Of a DNA stretch of 64,000 nt, positions 26,998-36,040 are shown piece after piece. The DNA lies in contig NZ_OY781062.1 in NCBI RefSeq assembly GCF_963676285.1, positions 248,001 through 312,000 on the forward strand, read 5' to 3'. Every line of letters begins with the position of its first letter. The first letter of the stretch is position 1. Position numbers and translations under genes: made by a program. This DNA comes from an uncultured Sphaerochaeta sp. (GTDB lineage Bacteria > Spirochaetota > Spirochaetia > Sphaerochaetales > Sphaerochaetaceae). Below the pieces are notes generated by a model. That model worked only from the letters and a program-made list of their open reading frames with translations, was not told the origin of the DNA and ran no database searches.

Positions 26998-27468
26998 TCA
27001 TTGGTCTACAAAACCGATGGTCCTTTTCCTTGTTTGCTCAACATAATGCTTCAGTCTACGGATCTGTTTCCGTACGAAGGTTACCGTAGGAGAGGGGACA
27101 GTAGAGAAGGTAACCCATCCTGCCTGAGAGAATTCAGAGATGTAGGGTGGTGTTACCTGATTCTTGAGATAATATGTATAGACTCGGTAGTGAAAACCTG
27201 GCACATCAAGCGACCAGAGAGGGAACAGGTTTCCTGGGGATGGAACATCCAGTCCCACTTCCTCCTGGCACTCCCTTATTGCTGTCTCTTTGTAGGAAAT
27301 CTTTCCCTTGGCATCATACCCATCTCTTGCTCTCTCCCATGTTCCTCCAGGGAAAGACCACCTATGGTTTTGAGGCGGCATGGAACGTTTTCCCATCAGG
27401 AAGGAAACTTCACCTGTTTCGCTGACTGTCCAGAATATGATTCCAGCCCCGTGGTACGGTAGATGCAT
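26998..27468 (-). CDS. Nudix hydrolase
   Basis: 156 residues from the ATG at 27468 (AAGGAG eight bases upstream). The Nudix fold signature is present as FPGG at about 41-44 and RECQEEVGL around 76-84, giving the metal-binding Glu residues. An insertion separates the GG from the helix, so the box does not have the canonical G-x5-E-x7 spacing; the layout recalls CoA/NDP-diphosphatases. It would hydrolyse a nucleoside diphosphate linked to another group. Convergent with the ABC operon; substrate unknown. Confidence 0.8.
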   Translation of the reverse strand: MHLPYHGAGIIFWTVSETGEVSFLMGKRSMPPQNHRWSFPGGTWERARDGYDAKGKISYKETAIRECQEEVGLDVPSPGNLFPLWSLDVPGFHYRVYTYYLKNQVTPPYISEFSQAGWVTFSTVPSPTVTFVRKQIRRLKHYVEQTRKRTIGFVDQ

Positions 27469-27558
27469 GTAACAAACTCCTTGCTTCAATATACACGAAT
27501 GAGTTTCTCCTAGGGTAAAAAACTACAGCTACTTATGGAAATATACATATCTCTGATA

Positions 27559-27586
27559 TTGTCAGATTTTTAGTTCAGATTATACT
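27559..27586 (+). promoter_or_regulatory. Promoter of the 27620 lipoprotein gene
   Basis: TTGTCA (27559-27564) and TATACT (27581-27586) with a 16-base spacer, 33 bases before the start codon. Confidence 0.6.
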
Positions 27587-27619
27587 GAAGATATCCTGGT
27601 AGTGACGTGGGAGGTGCTT

Positions 27620-28612
27620 ATGAGAAGCCTCGTTCGTTTTCTGTGCCTTGGAATTCTGATCAGTATCATTTCTCTTGCACTTGGATGTAATCTTGGTTCC
27701 GGTGGAACAGCCGAAATTACGCTGAATGCAGTGGTTACCGGTGAGGGGTCTGCTGAAAAAGCTGTGGATGAAGACCTTTGGGAATCGGTAAATATCTCTC
27801 CGTCCTCGTATAAAATGCTTATCACCTATTTTGCCTTGGAACGAAAAGATGGGCTGAAGGTTACCCTCATTGATGAAGAGAGTCCAATGCTTTGTGATTT
27901 TTCCGGTTCTGTTGGGGCTGATGGACTCTTCCTTGCAAGGAAAGCAATACCGACTGGTACCTATGTGGCCTATGAGATGAGCTTCACCTACCTGGAGATG
28001 GATGTACTGTGTTCCTTCAATGTTCCTTCCTGGTCGACAGATGCTGCCCACGCTCTGGTAACAGCCACCCATGATGCAGGTGGTGCTCCCTCCCATGGTA
28101 GCTACACCATTCGTCAGTATTTCAATGTTGATGGACAATTCCAGAAACGGGACATGGTGGTGAATGCAGGGACCGAGGAATCACCCAACTGGGTATGGAT
28201 GAGAAGGGAACTGGAGGATTCAGAGGGAAACAGAAAGTTTTTCTTTGATCAGGAAACGCATCCCTACCAAGGATGCATCGACCTCTTTGCTGATGAGGAT
28301 TTCTGGGGTGCAAACGATACATTGGATGATGAAGAACCCAAGATCATCATAGAGAGTGGAAACACTACCGGTGGTCTGGATGCAACAATCAACAGCTTTA
28401 CCGTCTCAGTTCCCAAGACACTCCTAATTACTGTTGATGTAACCAACTCCTTCAATTTTAAAGAAGATTCCACCAACAGTACCTATTACAATGGCACCCT
28501 CGACTTTGGGCCATCATATGATGAAATTCCCATAGGTGAGGGCACTGTTGCATATTATGGGGATAAAGGGTTCCACCCCTTTATGCCGAAGTTCAATCTG
28601 AAAATGCTGTAG
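27620..28612 (+). CDS. Lipoprotein of unknown function
   Basis: 330 residues from the ATG at 27620 (GGGAGG six bases upstream). The lipobox LALGC at about residue 23 is followed by NLGSGG. The mature part is beta-rich and resembles DUF4382-like or surface-lipoprotein sandwiches (AITLNAVV-like strand, TGTYVAYEMSFTYLEM), with late Asp/Glu-rich segments. No catalytic motif. It has its own promoter and is convergent with the DsrE gene, the two stop codons being six bases apart. Confidence 0.7.
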   Translation: MRSLVRFLCLGILISIISLALGCNLGSGGTAEITLNAVVTGEGSAEKAVDEDLWESVNISPSSYKMLITYFALERKDGLKVTLIDEESPMLCDFSGSVGADGLFLARKAIPTGTYVAYEMSFTYLEMDVLCSFNVPSWSTDAAHALVTATHDAGGAPSHGSYTIRQYFNVDGQFQKRDMVVNAGTEESPNWVWMRRELEDSEGNRKFFFDQETHPYQGCIDLFADEDFWGANDTLDDEEPKIIIESGNTTGGLDATINSFTVSVPKTLLITVDVTNSFNFKEDSTNSTYYNGTLDFGPSYDEIPIGEGTVAYYGDKGFHPFMPKFNLKML

Positions 28613-28617
28613 GGCAC

Positions 28618-28977
28618 TTAGAATGTCAGGACCTTGTCGCTGTCGGCAGTCCACTCAGCAAGGGCTGCCATGGTGGACTTCTCAGCTCCGGCAAAGTATG
28701 GTTCGTTCTTATGGATACCACAACGGGCCATACAAGTTCCACAAACCCTTACCTGAACACCCTTGGCGATCAGGTCACGAAGCATCTGCGATAGGTCTTG
28801 GTCATACTCGAGTGGTTTCTTGTTTGAATCACGGGCAAGATCAACAGAATCATTCATCAGGAAGATTCGCACTGTATGACCTGTTACCTGCAGCTGTCCA
28901 GCAAGACGAAGGGCATTCCACGTTACATCGCTCCCATCATAGGGAGCATGATTGAAAATCATTAGCATACTACTCAT
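28618..28977 (-). CDS. DsrE-family protein
   Basis: 119 residues, single DsrE/DsrF fold: MLMIFNHAPYDGSD at the start, GHTVRIFLMNDSV, then KGVQVRVCGTCMARCG with three Cys residues around 79-86. Family members move sulfur as persulfides or act as small redox partners; a Cys in this loop is the usual acceptor. Its ATG overlaps the stop of the acetolactate-synthase-like gene (ATGA), so it is translated with that enzyme. The functional link is not established. Confidence 0.85.
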   Translation of the reverse strand: MSSMLMIFNHAPYDGSDVTWNALRLAGQLQVTGHTVRIFLMNDSVDLARDSNKKPLEYDQDLSQMLRDLIAKGVQVRVCGTCMARCGIHKNEPYFAGAEKSTMAALAEWTADSDKVLTF

Positions 28978-30701
28978 TGTATTTCCTTTTCCTGTATAAA
29001 TGGCCCAAGGTCCATATCTGCATAGGAAGCACCAGGTCGTACGACGGGGTACAACACTTCCTTACGGTCGGTAATCACCTCAAGCAAGCATGGTCCAGTG
29101 CTCTCCATCCACTCTTTGAGCGCTTGCTCTATCTCTTCTTTCTGTTCAATCCTTCTGTTATAGGAGAAACCGCACAGGTCAGCCATCTTCGCAAAATTGA
29201 CATCCTCTTTTCTGCAGGTAGCAGAGTGCCTGCCTTCATATGCAGCATCCTCAAGGTTGTAGACCATCCCATCGGCATGGTTGTTCAGGAGGAGTATCTT
29301 GATAGGGAGGCAGTTTGTTCCAATCGTGAAAAGCTCACCCATATTCATCCTGAAACTTCCGTCCCCGTCCACTACGATTACCTGTTTATCTTTATTGGCA
29401 TGTACGGCACCAACAGCAAGTGGCATGCCACTTCCCATGGTCCCGAAGGCACCACAGGTGAGAAAAGATCGGGGCCTCTGGCATCGGATGTACTGAGCAG
29501 AGAACAGCTGATGATTTCCCACCCCTGTGGTGATGATGGTAGATTCGTCAATGAGTGAATCCAAGGTACGTAAGACCTGTGCCATCTGGATGGTAGTTGC
29601 TTCAGTATTGTAGGCAAGAGGCCAACGACGCTTTAACTGTGCTGCATGCTCTCTCCATTCATCAATGGTGAGTTTGAGGTCATGGGTATCAGCCCAATCG
29701 CAAAGGTCGTGAAGAATGGTTGCGGCATCTCCAATGAAGGAGAACACAGGTCGCCTTTCTCCCCGAATCTGTTGCACCTTGTCGGCATGAATGTCGATGA
29801 ACGCAATTTTTGCCTGAATGGCAAACCCTACCTTTTCAGCAACACGGTCATCCCAGCGGACTCCAATGGCAAGAAAGAGGTCGTTCTCCTGGATGATCTT
29901 GTTGGCGGCAGGTGTGCCGAACATACCGAGCATGCCAAGGTTGGTTGCCTCACGCTCATTCACCACCCCTTTTGCCATCAAGGTGTTTACTGATGGAATC
30001 GAAAACCGTGCATTGAATCGTCTGATGGCTTCACTTCCACGTTCACTGTTAAGCCCTCCACCCAAATACAGGAGTGGATGGTCAGCCTCCAAGAGCAGGT
30101 CGAAAAATTGTTTGCATTGTGAAGAGGAGAGATGGACATCCTGATCATAAATGGTGCTGAACTGTGCAAGAGGTAGTGCTTCATACCCGGCTGCTTTCTG
30201 TTGCAGGTTCATGGGAAGGTCTATGACTACCGGCCCACGTTTTCCTGATTGTGCCAGGAAGTAGGCATCCTTGATGACATGCTCAAGGTTGTTCAAGGCT
30301 TTAACAGAGTACACTTTCTTGGCTGTAGGGCCAAAAACTGAGGCAACATCAATATGCTGGAATGAGTCAGTACCAAGCTTGTGCTCCGGTACCTGTCCAG
30401 CGATTACCACCAAGGGAATGCTGTCAGCGTAGCTGTCAGCCACTGCTGTCAGTGCATTGGTGATGGCCGGCCCACTGGTAACAATGGCAATCCCAACCTG
30501 TTCACTGCTTCTGGAGTATCCTGCAGCACTGAAGGCTGCGCACTGCTCATTGGCATTCACGACAATCTTGATCGAGCTCTTTGCCAGCTCATCCATGACC
30601 GGTAGAATGGCCGCTCCCGTATAACCGAAGATATACTGTACACCCAGATCCTCAAGGCTTCGTGCGATAATCTCTGCACCGGTTTTGAGTTGTTTAGCCA
30701 T
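28974..30701 (-). CDS. Acetolactate-synthase-like thiamine diphosphate enzyme
   Basis: 575 residues, the full three-domain length. Catalytic Glu in NANEQCAAF at residue 52; FAD/central domain about 190-330; thiamine-diphosphate site GDGSF through LLNN at about 440-465. The C-terminal VVRPGASYADM resembles acetolactate synthase large subunits. NNHADGMV followed by YNLED replaces the usual GMVRQW, so substrate choice may differ. No small regulatory (ACT) subunit or other ilv gene is nearby; instead a DsrE gene follows with coupled translation. AAGGAG precedes the ATG. Acetolactate formation is the simplest guess; another decarboxylase/ligase such as a sulfoacetaldehyde-type enzyme is possible. 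Confidence 0.8.
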   Translation of the reverse strand: MAKQLKTGAEIIARSLEDLGVQYIFGYTGAAILPVMDELAKSSIKIVVNANEQCAAFSAAGYSRSSEQVGIAIVTSGPAITNALTAVADSYADSIPLVVIAGQVPEHKLGTDSFQHIDVASVFGPTAKKVYSVKALNNLEHVIKDAYFLAQSGKRGPVVIDLPMNLQQKAAGYEALPLAQFSTIYDQDVHLSSSQCKQFFDLLLEADHPLLYLGGGLNSERGSEAIRRFNARFSIPSVNTLMAKGVVNEREATNLGMLGMFGTPAANKIIQENDLFLAIGVRWDDRVAEKVGFAIQAKIAFIDIHADKVQQIRGERRPVFSFIGDAATILHDLCDWADTHDLKLTIDEWREHAAQLKRRWPLAYNTEATTIQMAQVLRTLDSLIDESTIITTGVGNHQLFSAQYIRCQRPRSFLTCGAFGTMGSGMPLAVGAVHANKDKQVIVVDGDGSFRMNMGELFTIGTNCLPIKILLLNNHADGMVYNLEDAAYEGRHSATCRKEDVNFAKMADLCGFSYNRRIEQKEEIEQALKEWMESTGPCLLEVITDRKEVLYPVVRPGASYADMDLGPFIQEKEIQ

Positions 30702-30931
30702 AATGGACTCCTTTTTGGCATGCTAAAGAAATCTACACAAACAGTCAATTCTGTCAAACATGAATGAACAATGTTTTTTATTCTTTGATTGCTCTAACCT
30801 CGAATCGAGAAGACAAAAAGAGTGCATGAACGAAAAATATTTGGATATTTGGTGAAAAGGCAATTAAATACCTTGTGCCCGGCATGAACAGGACGTAGCC
30901 TACCTATACAAAACAAGAAGAGGTAAAAGTT

Positions 30932-31642
30932 ATGAAAAAAGGAAGTAAGGTACAACACATTCTTTTGGCACTGTTGTTGGTCTTGATTACCCTTACGCTT
31001 AGCTCCTGCGCTTCGCTCATGGCAGGCCTGTTAGGGTTTGACGTTGCTCCTCCTGCATCCAGTGAATCCTCACTGTTGTTTGTGGAGCTTGTTGCTTACA
31101 CCGAAGGTCAACAGGGGACAGTGGATGATGATGTGGTGGAAGTGAATTTCACCAGTGGATTTTTCCCCGTCGTGGTCGATGAGAATGGGAAGGAGGTTCC
31201 CTTCTCTGTGATCGAAGGAATGACGGAGGCGGGATTGGTATTCTATAAAGAGAACCTGCAACCAGGAACCTATACCTTGCAGGGAATCAGGTATCTGTGG
31301 ATGACCGATTATGCCTTCATGAATTCACCAATCAAGGACATGGAGTTTGACGGCCAGAGAACTGAATGGGTGGAACGGCAGTTCTTTGCACTCGATGAAC
31401 CGGTGAGTCTTGAACTCAAGCCAGGCAGTACCGACTCGTTGGGGCGCTACAAGGCATATTTTGAGCTGATGAGTGACCAGTATGAGAAGGATCCAAACCT
31501 GAGTGTGGAGGATGATGAGAACAAGGCTGTATTGTTCAGAATTGAATCGGCAGAACCAGAGAACAAGGAAACACTGAAGCTGATGAACAATTGGACCTAT
31601 GAGCCCTGGCAGCTCTGGAATCAACGAAGTGTGTTGAAATGA
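30932..31642 (+). CDS. Lipoprotein of unknown function
   Basis: 236 residues. Lipobox LSSC at about residue 28, then ASLMAGLLGFDV. The mature part has DUF-like beta strands (GTYTLQGIRYLWMTDYAF in part) and an acidic C-terminal half; no enzymatic motif. AAGAGG precedes the ATG. It is divergent from the acetolactate-synthase-like gene and followed by a clear terminator. Confidence 0.7.
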   Translation: MKKGSKVQHILLALLLVLITLTLSSCASLMAGLLGFDVAPPASSESSLLFVELVAYTEGQQGTVDDDVVEVNFTSGFFPVVVDENGKEVPFSVIEGMTEAGLVFYKENLQPGTYTLQGIRYLWMTDYAFMNSPIKDMEFDGQRTEWVERQFFALDEPVSLELKPGSTDSLGRYKAYFELMSDQYEKDPNLSVEDDENKAVLFRIESAEPENKETLKLMNNWTYEPWQLWNQRSVLK

Positions 31643-31665
31643 GAATACATCGATAAGATCTTGTG

Positions 31666-31686
31666 CGGTATCTTTAATGGATACCG
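31666..31686 (+). terminator. Terminator of the 30932 lipoprotein gene
   Basis: Stem CGGTATC / GATACCG with a seven-base loop, followed by TATTTTTC. It lies within an upstream open extension of the photolyase frame, which is why the photolyase start is placed further downstream. Confidence 0.75.
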
Positions 31687-31730
31687 TATTTTTCTTTTCG
31701 CTGTTGGCTAAAGCTGTGGTACGCTTGGGC

Positions 31731-33098
31731 ATGATGGTTGATGAACAGAGAATCAGGAAACTCAATACCAAGCCAATACTGCATGAAAAGCCATATGTAG
31801 TGTATTGGATGCAGGCATCCGGGAGGGTGGAACAGAATGAAGCACTCTCGTTTGCAATAGAGACTGCAAATTCCCTTAAGAAACCTTTGGTTGTCTATTT
31901 TGGAATCACTCCACATTTTGCAGGTGCCACAGCCCGTCACTACCGTTTCATGCTGGAAGGTATTCGGGAGGTGGAGAAGGAGTTGCAGGAGCGTTCCATA
32001 CCCTTGCTTGTCTCTTCTTTTGGGGTAGTGGAAGGTTTGAAAAAGCTGCAATCAAGTATTGCCTGTCTTATAGTAGACAGGGCATACACCACCATTGAAC
32101 GTTCTTGGAGAAAGGAAGTTTCCTCATTCCTTGCATGTACCGTCTATGAGGTAGAGGCTAATGTAGTGGTGCCTGTTGAGGCGGTGAGTGATAAGGATGA
32201 ATACTCTGCAGCAACCCTGAGAAGAAAAATTGAACCGATGATCTCTTACTTTGCACAGGAGATTCAGATTCCAGAGATCATGGTGAAGAGCCGGTCCTAT
32301 GACTACCCCTTTGATTCAGCTGATCTTGAAAACATCCCATTACTTGTTGAATCACTGGGGATTAAGCAGAAAGGTAGTTCTGTTTTGCCTTTGCAGGGAG
32401 GCAGTACTGCGGCGCTCTCTAGACTGGATGACTTCATTGAACATACCTTTGTAGGCTATGATACAAAACGCAACGATCCGGCAATCAGCCACAGCAGTGG
32501 GCTCAGTGCATATCTTCATTTTGGACAGATCAGCCCAGTTACCATCTACCACGCGGTTAAGGATCTGGATATCAGTGATGTACCGGCATTCCTGGAGCAG
32601 TTGATCGTCAGGCGTGAACTTGCCTATAACTTTGTTGCTTTCAACCCATTCTATGACCAGTATGAGGGACTTCCTTCCTGGGCGAGGAAGAGCTTGGAGG
32701 CGCATGAGGCCGACCCAAGACCTGTTACCTACCAATATGAAGAGTTGGAAAGGGGGGAGACCCATGACCCCTACTGGAATGCAGCGCAGAAAGAGTTGGT
32801 TCTATTGGGTAGAATGCACAACTACCTGAGGATGTACTGGGGGAAAAAGATCCTGGAGTGGAGCCCGACTCCCAAGCAGGGATTTTCCTGGGCACTGAAA
32901 CTCAATAACACCTACCAGGCAGATGGGCGTGATCCAAATGGGTATGCCGGTGTTGCCTGGTGTTTTGGCAAGCATGACCGTCCATGGGTGGAGAGACCCA
33001 TATTCGGAAATATCCGCTACATGAATGACAAGGGGCTGGAGAGAAAATTCAACATGAAAGCCTATCTCCAGCGAATTGAAAAAGAAACATCCATCTAG
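31731..33098 (+). CDS. phr: Class II cyclobutane pyrimidine dimer photolyase
   Basis: 455 residues from ATG 31731 (or 31734); the frame is open back to 31677 but that start sits in the preceding terminator hairpin. Uses FAD and blue light to split pyrimidine dimers in DNA. N-terminal Rossmann domain with KPYVVYWMQASGR and LVVYFGIT; C-terminal FAD domain with SGLSAYLHFGQISP, RRELAYNF and the class II block DGRDPNGYAGVAWCFGKHD (in part), which distinguishes it from class I. Its TAG shares the tetranucleotide CTAG with the stop of dnaE2 on the other strand. Adjacent to the translesion synthesis operon. Confidence 0.93.
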   Translation: MMVDEQRIRKLNTKPILHEKPYVVYWMQASGRVEQNEALSFAIETANSLKKPLVVYFGITPHFAGATARHYRFMLEGIREVEKELQERSIPLLVSSFGVVEGLKKLQSSIACLIVDRAYTTIERSWRKEVSSFLACTVYEVEANVVVPVEAVSDKDEYSAATLRRKIEPMISYFAQEIQIPEIMVKSRSYDYPFDSADLENIPLLVESLGIKQKGSSVLPLQGGSTAALSRLDDFIEHTFVGYDTKRNDPAISHSSGLSAYLHFGQISPVTIYHAVKDLDISDVPAFLEQLIVRRELAYNFVAFNPFYDQYEGLPSWARKSLEAHEADPRPVTYQYEELERGETHDPYWNAAQKELVLLGRMHNYLRMYWGKKILEWSPTPKQGFSWALKLNNTYQADGRDPNGYAGVAWCFGKHDRPWVERPIFGNIRYMNDKGLERKFNMKAYLQRIEKETSI

Positions 33099-36040
33099 GA
33101 TCCCAGTTTTCTCAGGTTCTGAACCTCCACGATCAGGGCCCCTTCATCACTCTTTACCAAGCCGAAGACCAGTAGCGGCCAACGACCTGCCAGCAATGGG
33201 TAGAGACGATTGTAGAGATCAGGGAATAGTACTGTCTCATAGAGTGCTGTCTCATCCTCAAAGGAGACAAAGCTCATGCTTTCTCCCGTCTTGGTCAATA
33301 CCTGCTTCTGGGTTATCTGGTAGCCGATAAGTGTGACATATCGCTCTACATGCTGGTCGATCTCTGAGGCCTTGATCCGGTGAACTGATCTCAGGAGGTG
33401 TGCGTAGAGGACCAGGGGATGATGATCCCTGAGGAAGCCCAAGGATGAAAACTCCCGGTGGAGCTCTTCTTCACTGAAAGAGCGATGTACGGCAACAGGA
33501 AGCTGTTCTTTCTTGCAATAGGGGAGAGGGTTGGCAAACAGGTCTGCCTGTCCATAGGATTGATTAGTACGTGTGGTGGTTAGCAGGATCCTGAGCTGTT
33601 CACTTCGTTTTCTCTCAGGTGCCAATGAGTCAAACGTGCCAGAGGCTACCAGGGCAACAAGGTCCTCCCTTTCCAGTGAGAGGCGGTGGGAAGCCTCTTC
33701 CAGGGTGGAGAACCGCCCCCCTTGTTTTCGTTCCTCGATAATTCGCTTCATAGCCTTTCTGCTGAGTTCAGCGATGGCCATAAGGCCGATAATCAGGGTG
33801 TTTCCTTCTGCCCAGTACGTAATCTTGCTGATATTGATATCGGGGCCGGCTATAGTCAGGCCCATTCTTCTTGCCTCACTGATGTACGCCTGTGGTCGGT
33901 AATATCCCCCTTGGTTGGTCAATACGGCAGCCATGAAATGGGCCGGGTGATGGACACGGAGGTATGCACTTTGGAAGGATACCATGGCATAGCTTGCCGA
34001 GTGGGGCTTGCAAAAGGAGTAGCCATCGAAGGAGAGCATCATCAGCCAGATCTGTTCAGCAACAGCAGTGGTTACCCCACCAGCATGGCAACCTGTAAAA
34101 AACTGGTCCCTGAATGCCTGCAACCGTTTTCCTGCTGCTTTCTTTGCGATGACCTTGCGAAGTTGGTCGGCATCAGCTTGGGAAAACCCTGCCAGGGCAA
34201 CGGCTGTCTTGGATACATCTTCCTGGTAACAAAGTATTCCATAGGTCTCATCGAGGATATAGGCAAGCCTGGGATGGAGGGGTTCCCACCGTTTGCCTTT
34301 CAAGCGTTGCACATACTCATTGATGTACCTGTTTGCTGCAGGCCGTATAATGGAGGAATGGATGACAATATGGGCAAAATCCCCTCGTCCTGTTTTCTTC
34401 TGCAACTGTCTCATTGCAGGGGATTCAATGTAGAAGACACCCATTGAGTTCCCACAGGCAAGTGCATCGATCGTATCAGCATCTTCTGCAGGTTGCCAGG
34501 TTCGCTCATCAAGGAATACTCCCTCTTCCCGCAGGTTTCCCAAGGTGTCACGAATGACTGCAAGGGATCGGTTGCCCAGGAGGTCGATCTTTACAAAGCC
34601 AGCCTGCTCTGTTCCATCCTTCTCCCAGCTCAGCAGGGGATATCCTTCAGCTGAGCGGAAGATCGGGGCATAACACGTTACTTCCTTGGGTGTGATGACC
34701 AACCCCCCGCAGTGCATGGATATCTCTTTGGGAAGTCGGTCAAGGGCTGATGCTATACGGACGATGGTCTGCCACAGGGGGTCAAGCAGTGCATCGACCC
34801 CCCTCATGAACAATGTCTCTTCTGCCTTGGTGATCTGTGCGTCACTCAGCCCATAGCAACGGGCTGTTTCGCGAATGGCCGAACGCAGGCGGAACCGGTT
34901 GTGGTTGGCCACCCTTGCACAATGATCAATGCCAAAGCGTTCAAAGACTGCAGCAAAAATCCCGTCTCTCTCATCCCAGGCAAAGTCAACATCGATGTCC
35001 GGGGGATCCTGGCGGGAAGGGGAGAGAAATCGTTCAAAGTACAGATGATGGGCAATGGGATCCACATTGGTGATGAAGAGACTGTAGGAGACGATGGAGG
35101 CAGCTCCTGATCCCCTACCGCATGTCCTGCTGCTCATCAGCACGATATCGTGCATCACCAGGAAATAGGGAGCGAATCCTTTCTCGTTGATGATGCCCAG
35201 CTCATAGTCGATTCGTTCCATGATGGCGTCATTGATTTCCCCGTAGCGTTTCTCTGCTCCCCGGTAGACCCGGTATTTCAGTTCCTCTTCTGCGTTTCCC
35301 ATATCAGTGACCGGATAAGAGGGAAAGATCAGGGAGGAGGAAAATGGGTCATACGGTCTGAGATGCTGTGCATGTTCCATGGCCTCTGGCCAGGGGGCAA
35401 AGGACTGTTCCCACTCCTTCTGTCCAAGCAAGATGCCACCCTTTTGGCAATATTCATGTTCTGTAAGAGCTCCCACACTTGTATGAAGGGCAATGGCTCT
35501 GAGTACCTGGTGAATTTCCCTTTGGCTTTCGGCAAGAAGGAATGCTCCATCAACGGCGAGGAGGGGAAGGCCAATCCTCTTCGCGGTGGTTATGACCTGC
35601 AGGGAATCCGGGGTAATTGCGCCATAGAGGTCAGCTACTCTACCTGCAAGTTCGCTTAGGATTGCACTGCTTGTGGTTGCCAACACAAGTCCTTTTGCAG
35701 TTTTCTTGAGTGTCGGAAGATATGAGAAGGATGGGTCAAGATTCCTCTTGCTGATAAGTTTGCAGAGCAACTCATAGCCCCTTTGGTCCTGTACAAAGGC
35801 AAAGAGGTCTCCCGTCTTCTCGGTAAGCAGGCAAGCGCAGATAAGGGAGATTCCTCTCTCTTTTGCTGCTTCCCTATAGACAGGATACCCATAGAGGTTG
35901 TCACGGTCTGTGATGGCAACCTGTTCAACCTGCATGTCCTGTAGACGGTCGAAGAGCTCATCAACCGAAACAGGGGAGAAGAGAAGGGAGTAGGCTGTGC
36001 TTAGGGCTAGGCGACTACGCATGGGCAAGTGCTGCCCCAT
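33095..36040 (-). CDS. dnaE2: DnaE2/ImuC-type error-prone DNA polymerase III alpha subunit
   Basis: 981 residues from ATG 36040; ATG 36022 is an alternative. Shorter than replicative DnaE (about 1,150). The N-terminal PHP domain keeps its fold signature (AYSLLFS, AITDRDNLYG) but the metal-binding His residues of the LHVHS-type motif are gone (LSTAYS), so no phosphoesterase or proofreading is expected. The polymerase core has GRGSGAASIVSY, PPDIDVDF with two catalytic Asp, and FVKIDLLG with the third. A helix-hairpin-helix and OB domain follow. It overlaps the ImuB-like gene by 26 bases. Role: lesion bypass with its Y-family partner. Confidence 0.88.
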   Translation of the reverse strand: MGQHLPMRSRLALSTAYSLLFSPVSVDELFDRLQDMQVEQVAITDRDNLYGYPVYREAAKERGISLICACLLTEKTGDLFAFVQDQRGYELLCKLISKRNLDPSFSYLPTLKKTAKGLVLATTSSAILSELAGRVADLYGAITPDSLQVITTAKRIGLPLLAVDGAFLLAESQREIHQVLRAIALHTSVGALTEHEYCQKGGILLGQKEWEQSFAPWPEAMEHAQHLRPYDPFSSSLIFPSYPVTDMGNAEEELKYRVYRGAEKRYGEINDAIMERIDYELGIINEKGFAPYFLVMHDIVLMSSRTCGRGSGAASIVSYSLFITNVDPIAHHLYFERFLSPSRQDPPDIDVDFAWDERDGIFAAVFERFGIDHCARVANHNRFRLRSAIRETARCYGLSDAQITKAEETLFMRGVDALLDPLWQTIVRIASALDRLPKEISMHCGGLVITPKEVTCYAPIFRSAEGYPLLSWEKDGTEQAGFVKIDLLGNRSLAVIRDTLGNLREEGVFLDERTWQPAEDADTIDALACGNSMGVFYIESPAMRQLQKKTGRGDFAHIVIHSSIIRPAANRYINEYVQRLKGKRWEPLHPRLAYILDETYGILCYQEDVSKTAVALAGFSQADADQLRKVIAKKAAGKRLQAFRDQFFTGCHAGGVTTAVAEQIWLMMLSFDGYSFCKPHSASYAMVSFQSAYLRVHHPAHFMAAVLTNQGGYYRPQAYISEARRMGLTIAGPDINISKITYWAEGNTLIIGLMAIAELSRKAMKRIIEERKQGGRFSTLEEASHRLSLEREDLVALVASGTFDSLAPERKRSEQLRILLTTTRTNQSYGQADLFANPLPYCKKEQLPVAVHRSFSEEELHREFSSLGFLRDHHPLVLYAHLLRSVHRIKASEIDQHVERYVTLIGYQITQKQVLTKTGESMSFVSFEDETALYETVLFPDLYNRLYPLLAGRWPLLVFGLVKSDEGALIVEVQNLRKLGS

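Noticed and set aside
27575..28138. 187-codon minus-strand frame opposite the 27620 lipoprotein gene
   Set aside because: The plus-strand gene has promoter, ribosome binding site and lipobox; the minus frame has none.
31677..31730. Upstream extension of the photolyase frame
   Set aside because: Its ATG lies in the terminator hairpin of the preceding gene and the added residues do not match the family N-terminus.
33686..34447. 253-codon plus-strand frame inside dnaE2
   Set aside because: Opposite strand of a clear polymerase core including conserved regions; no start signal.
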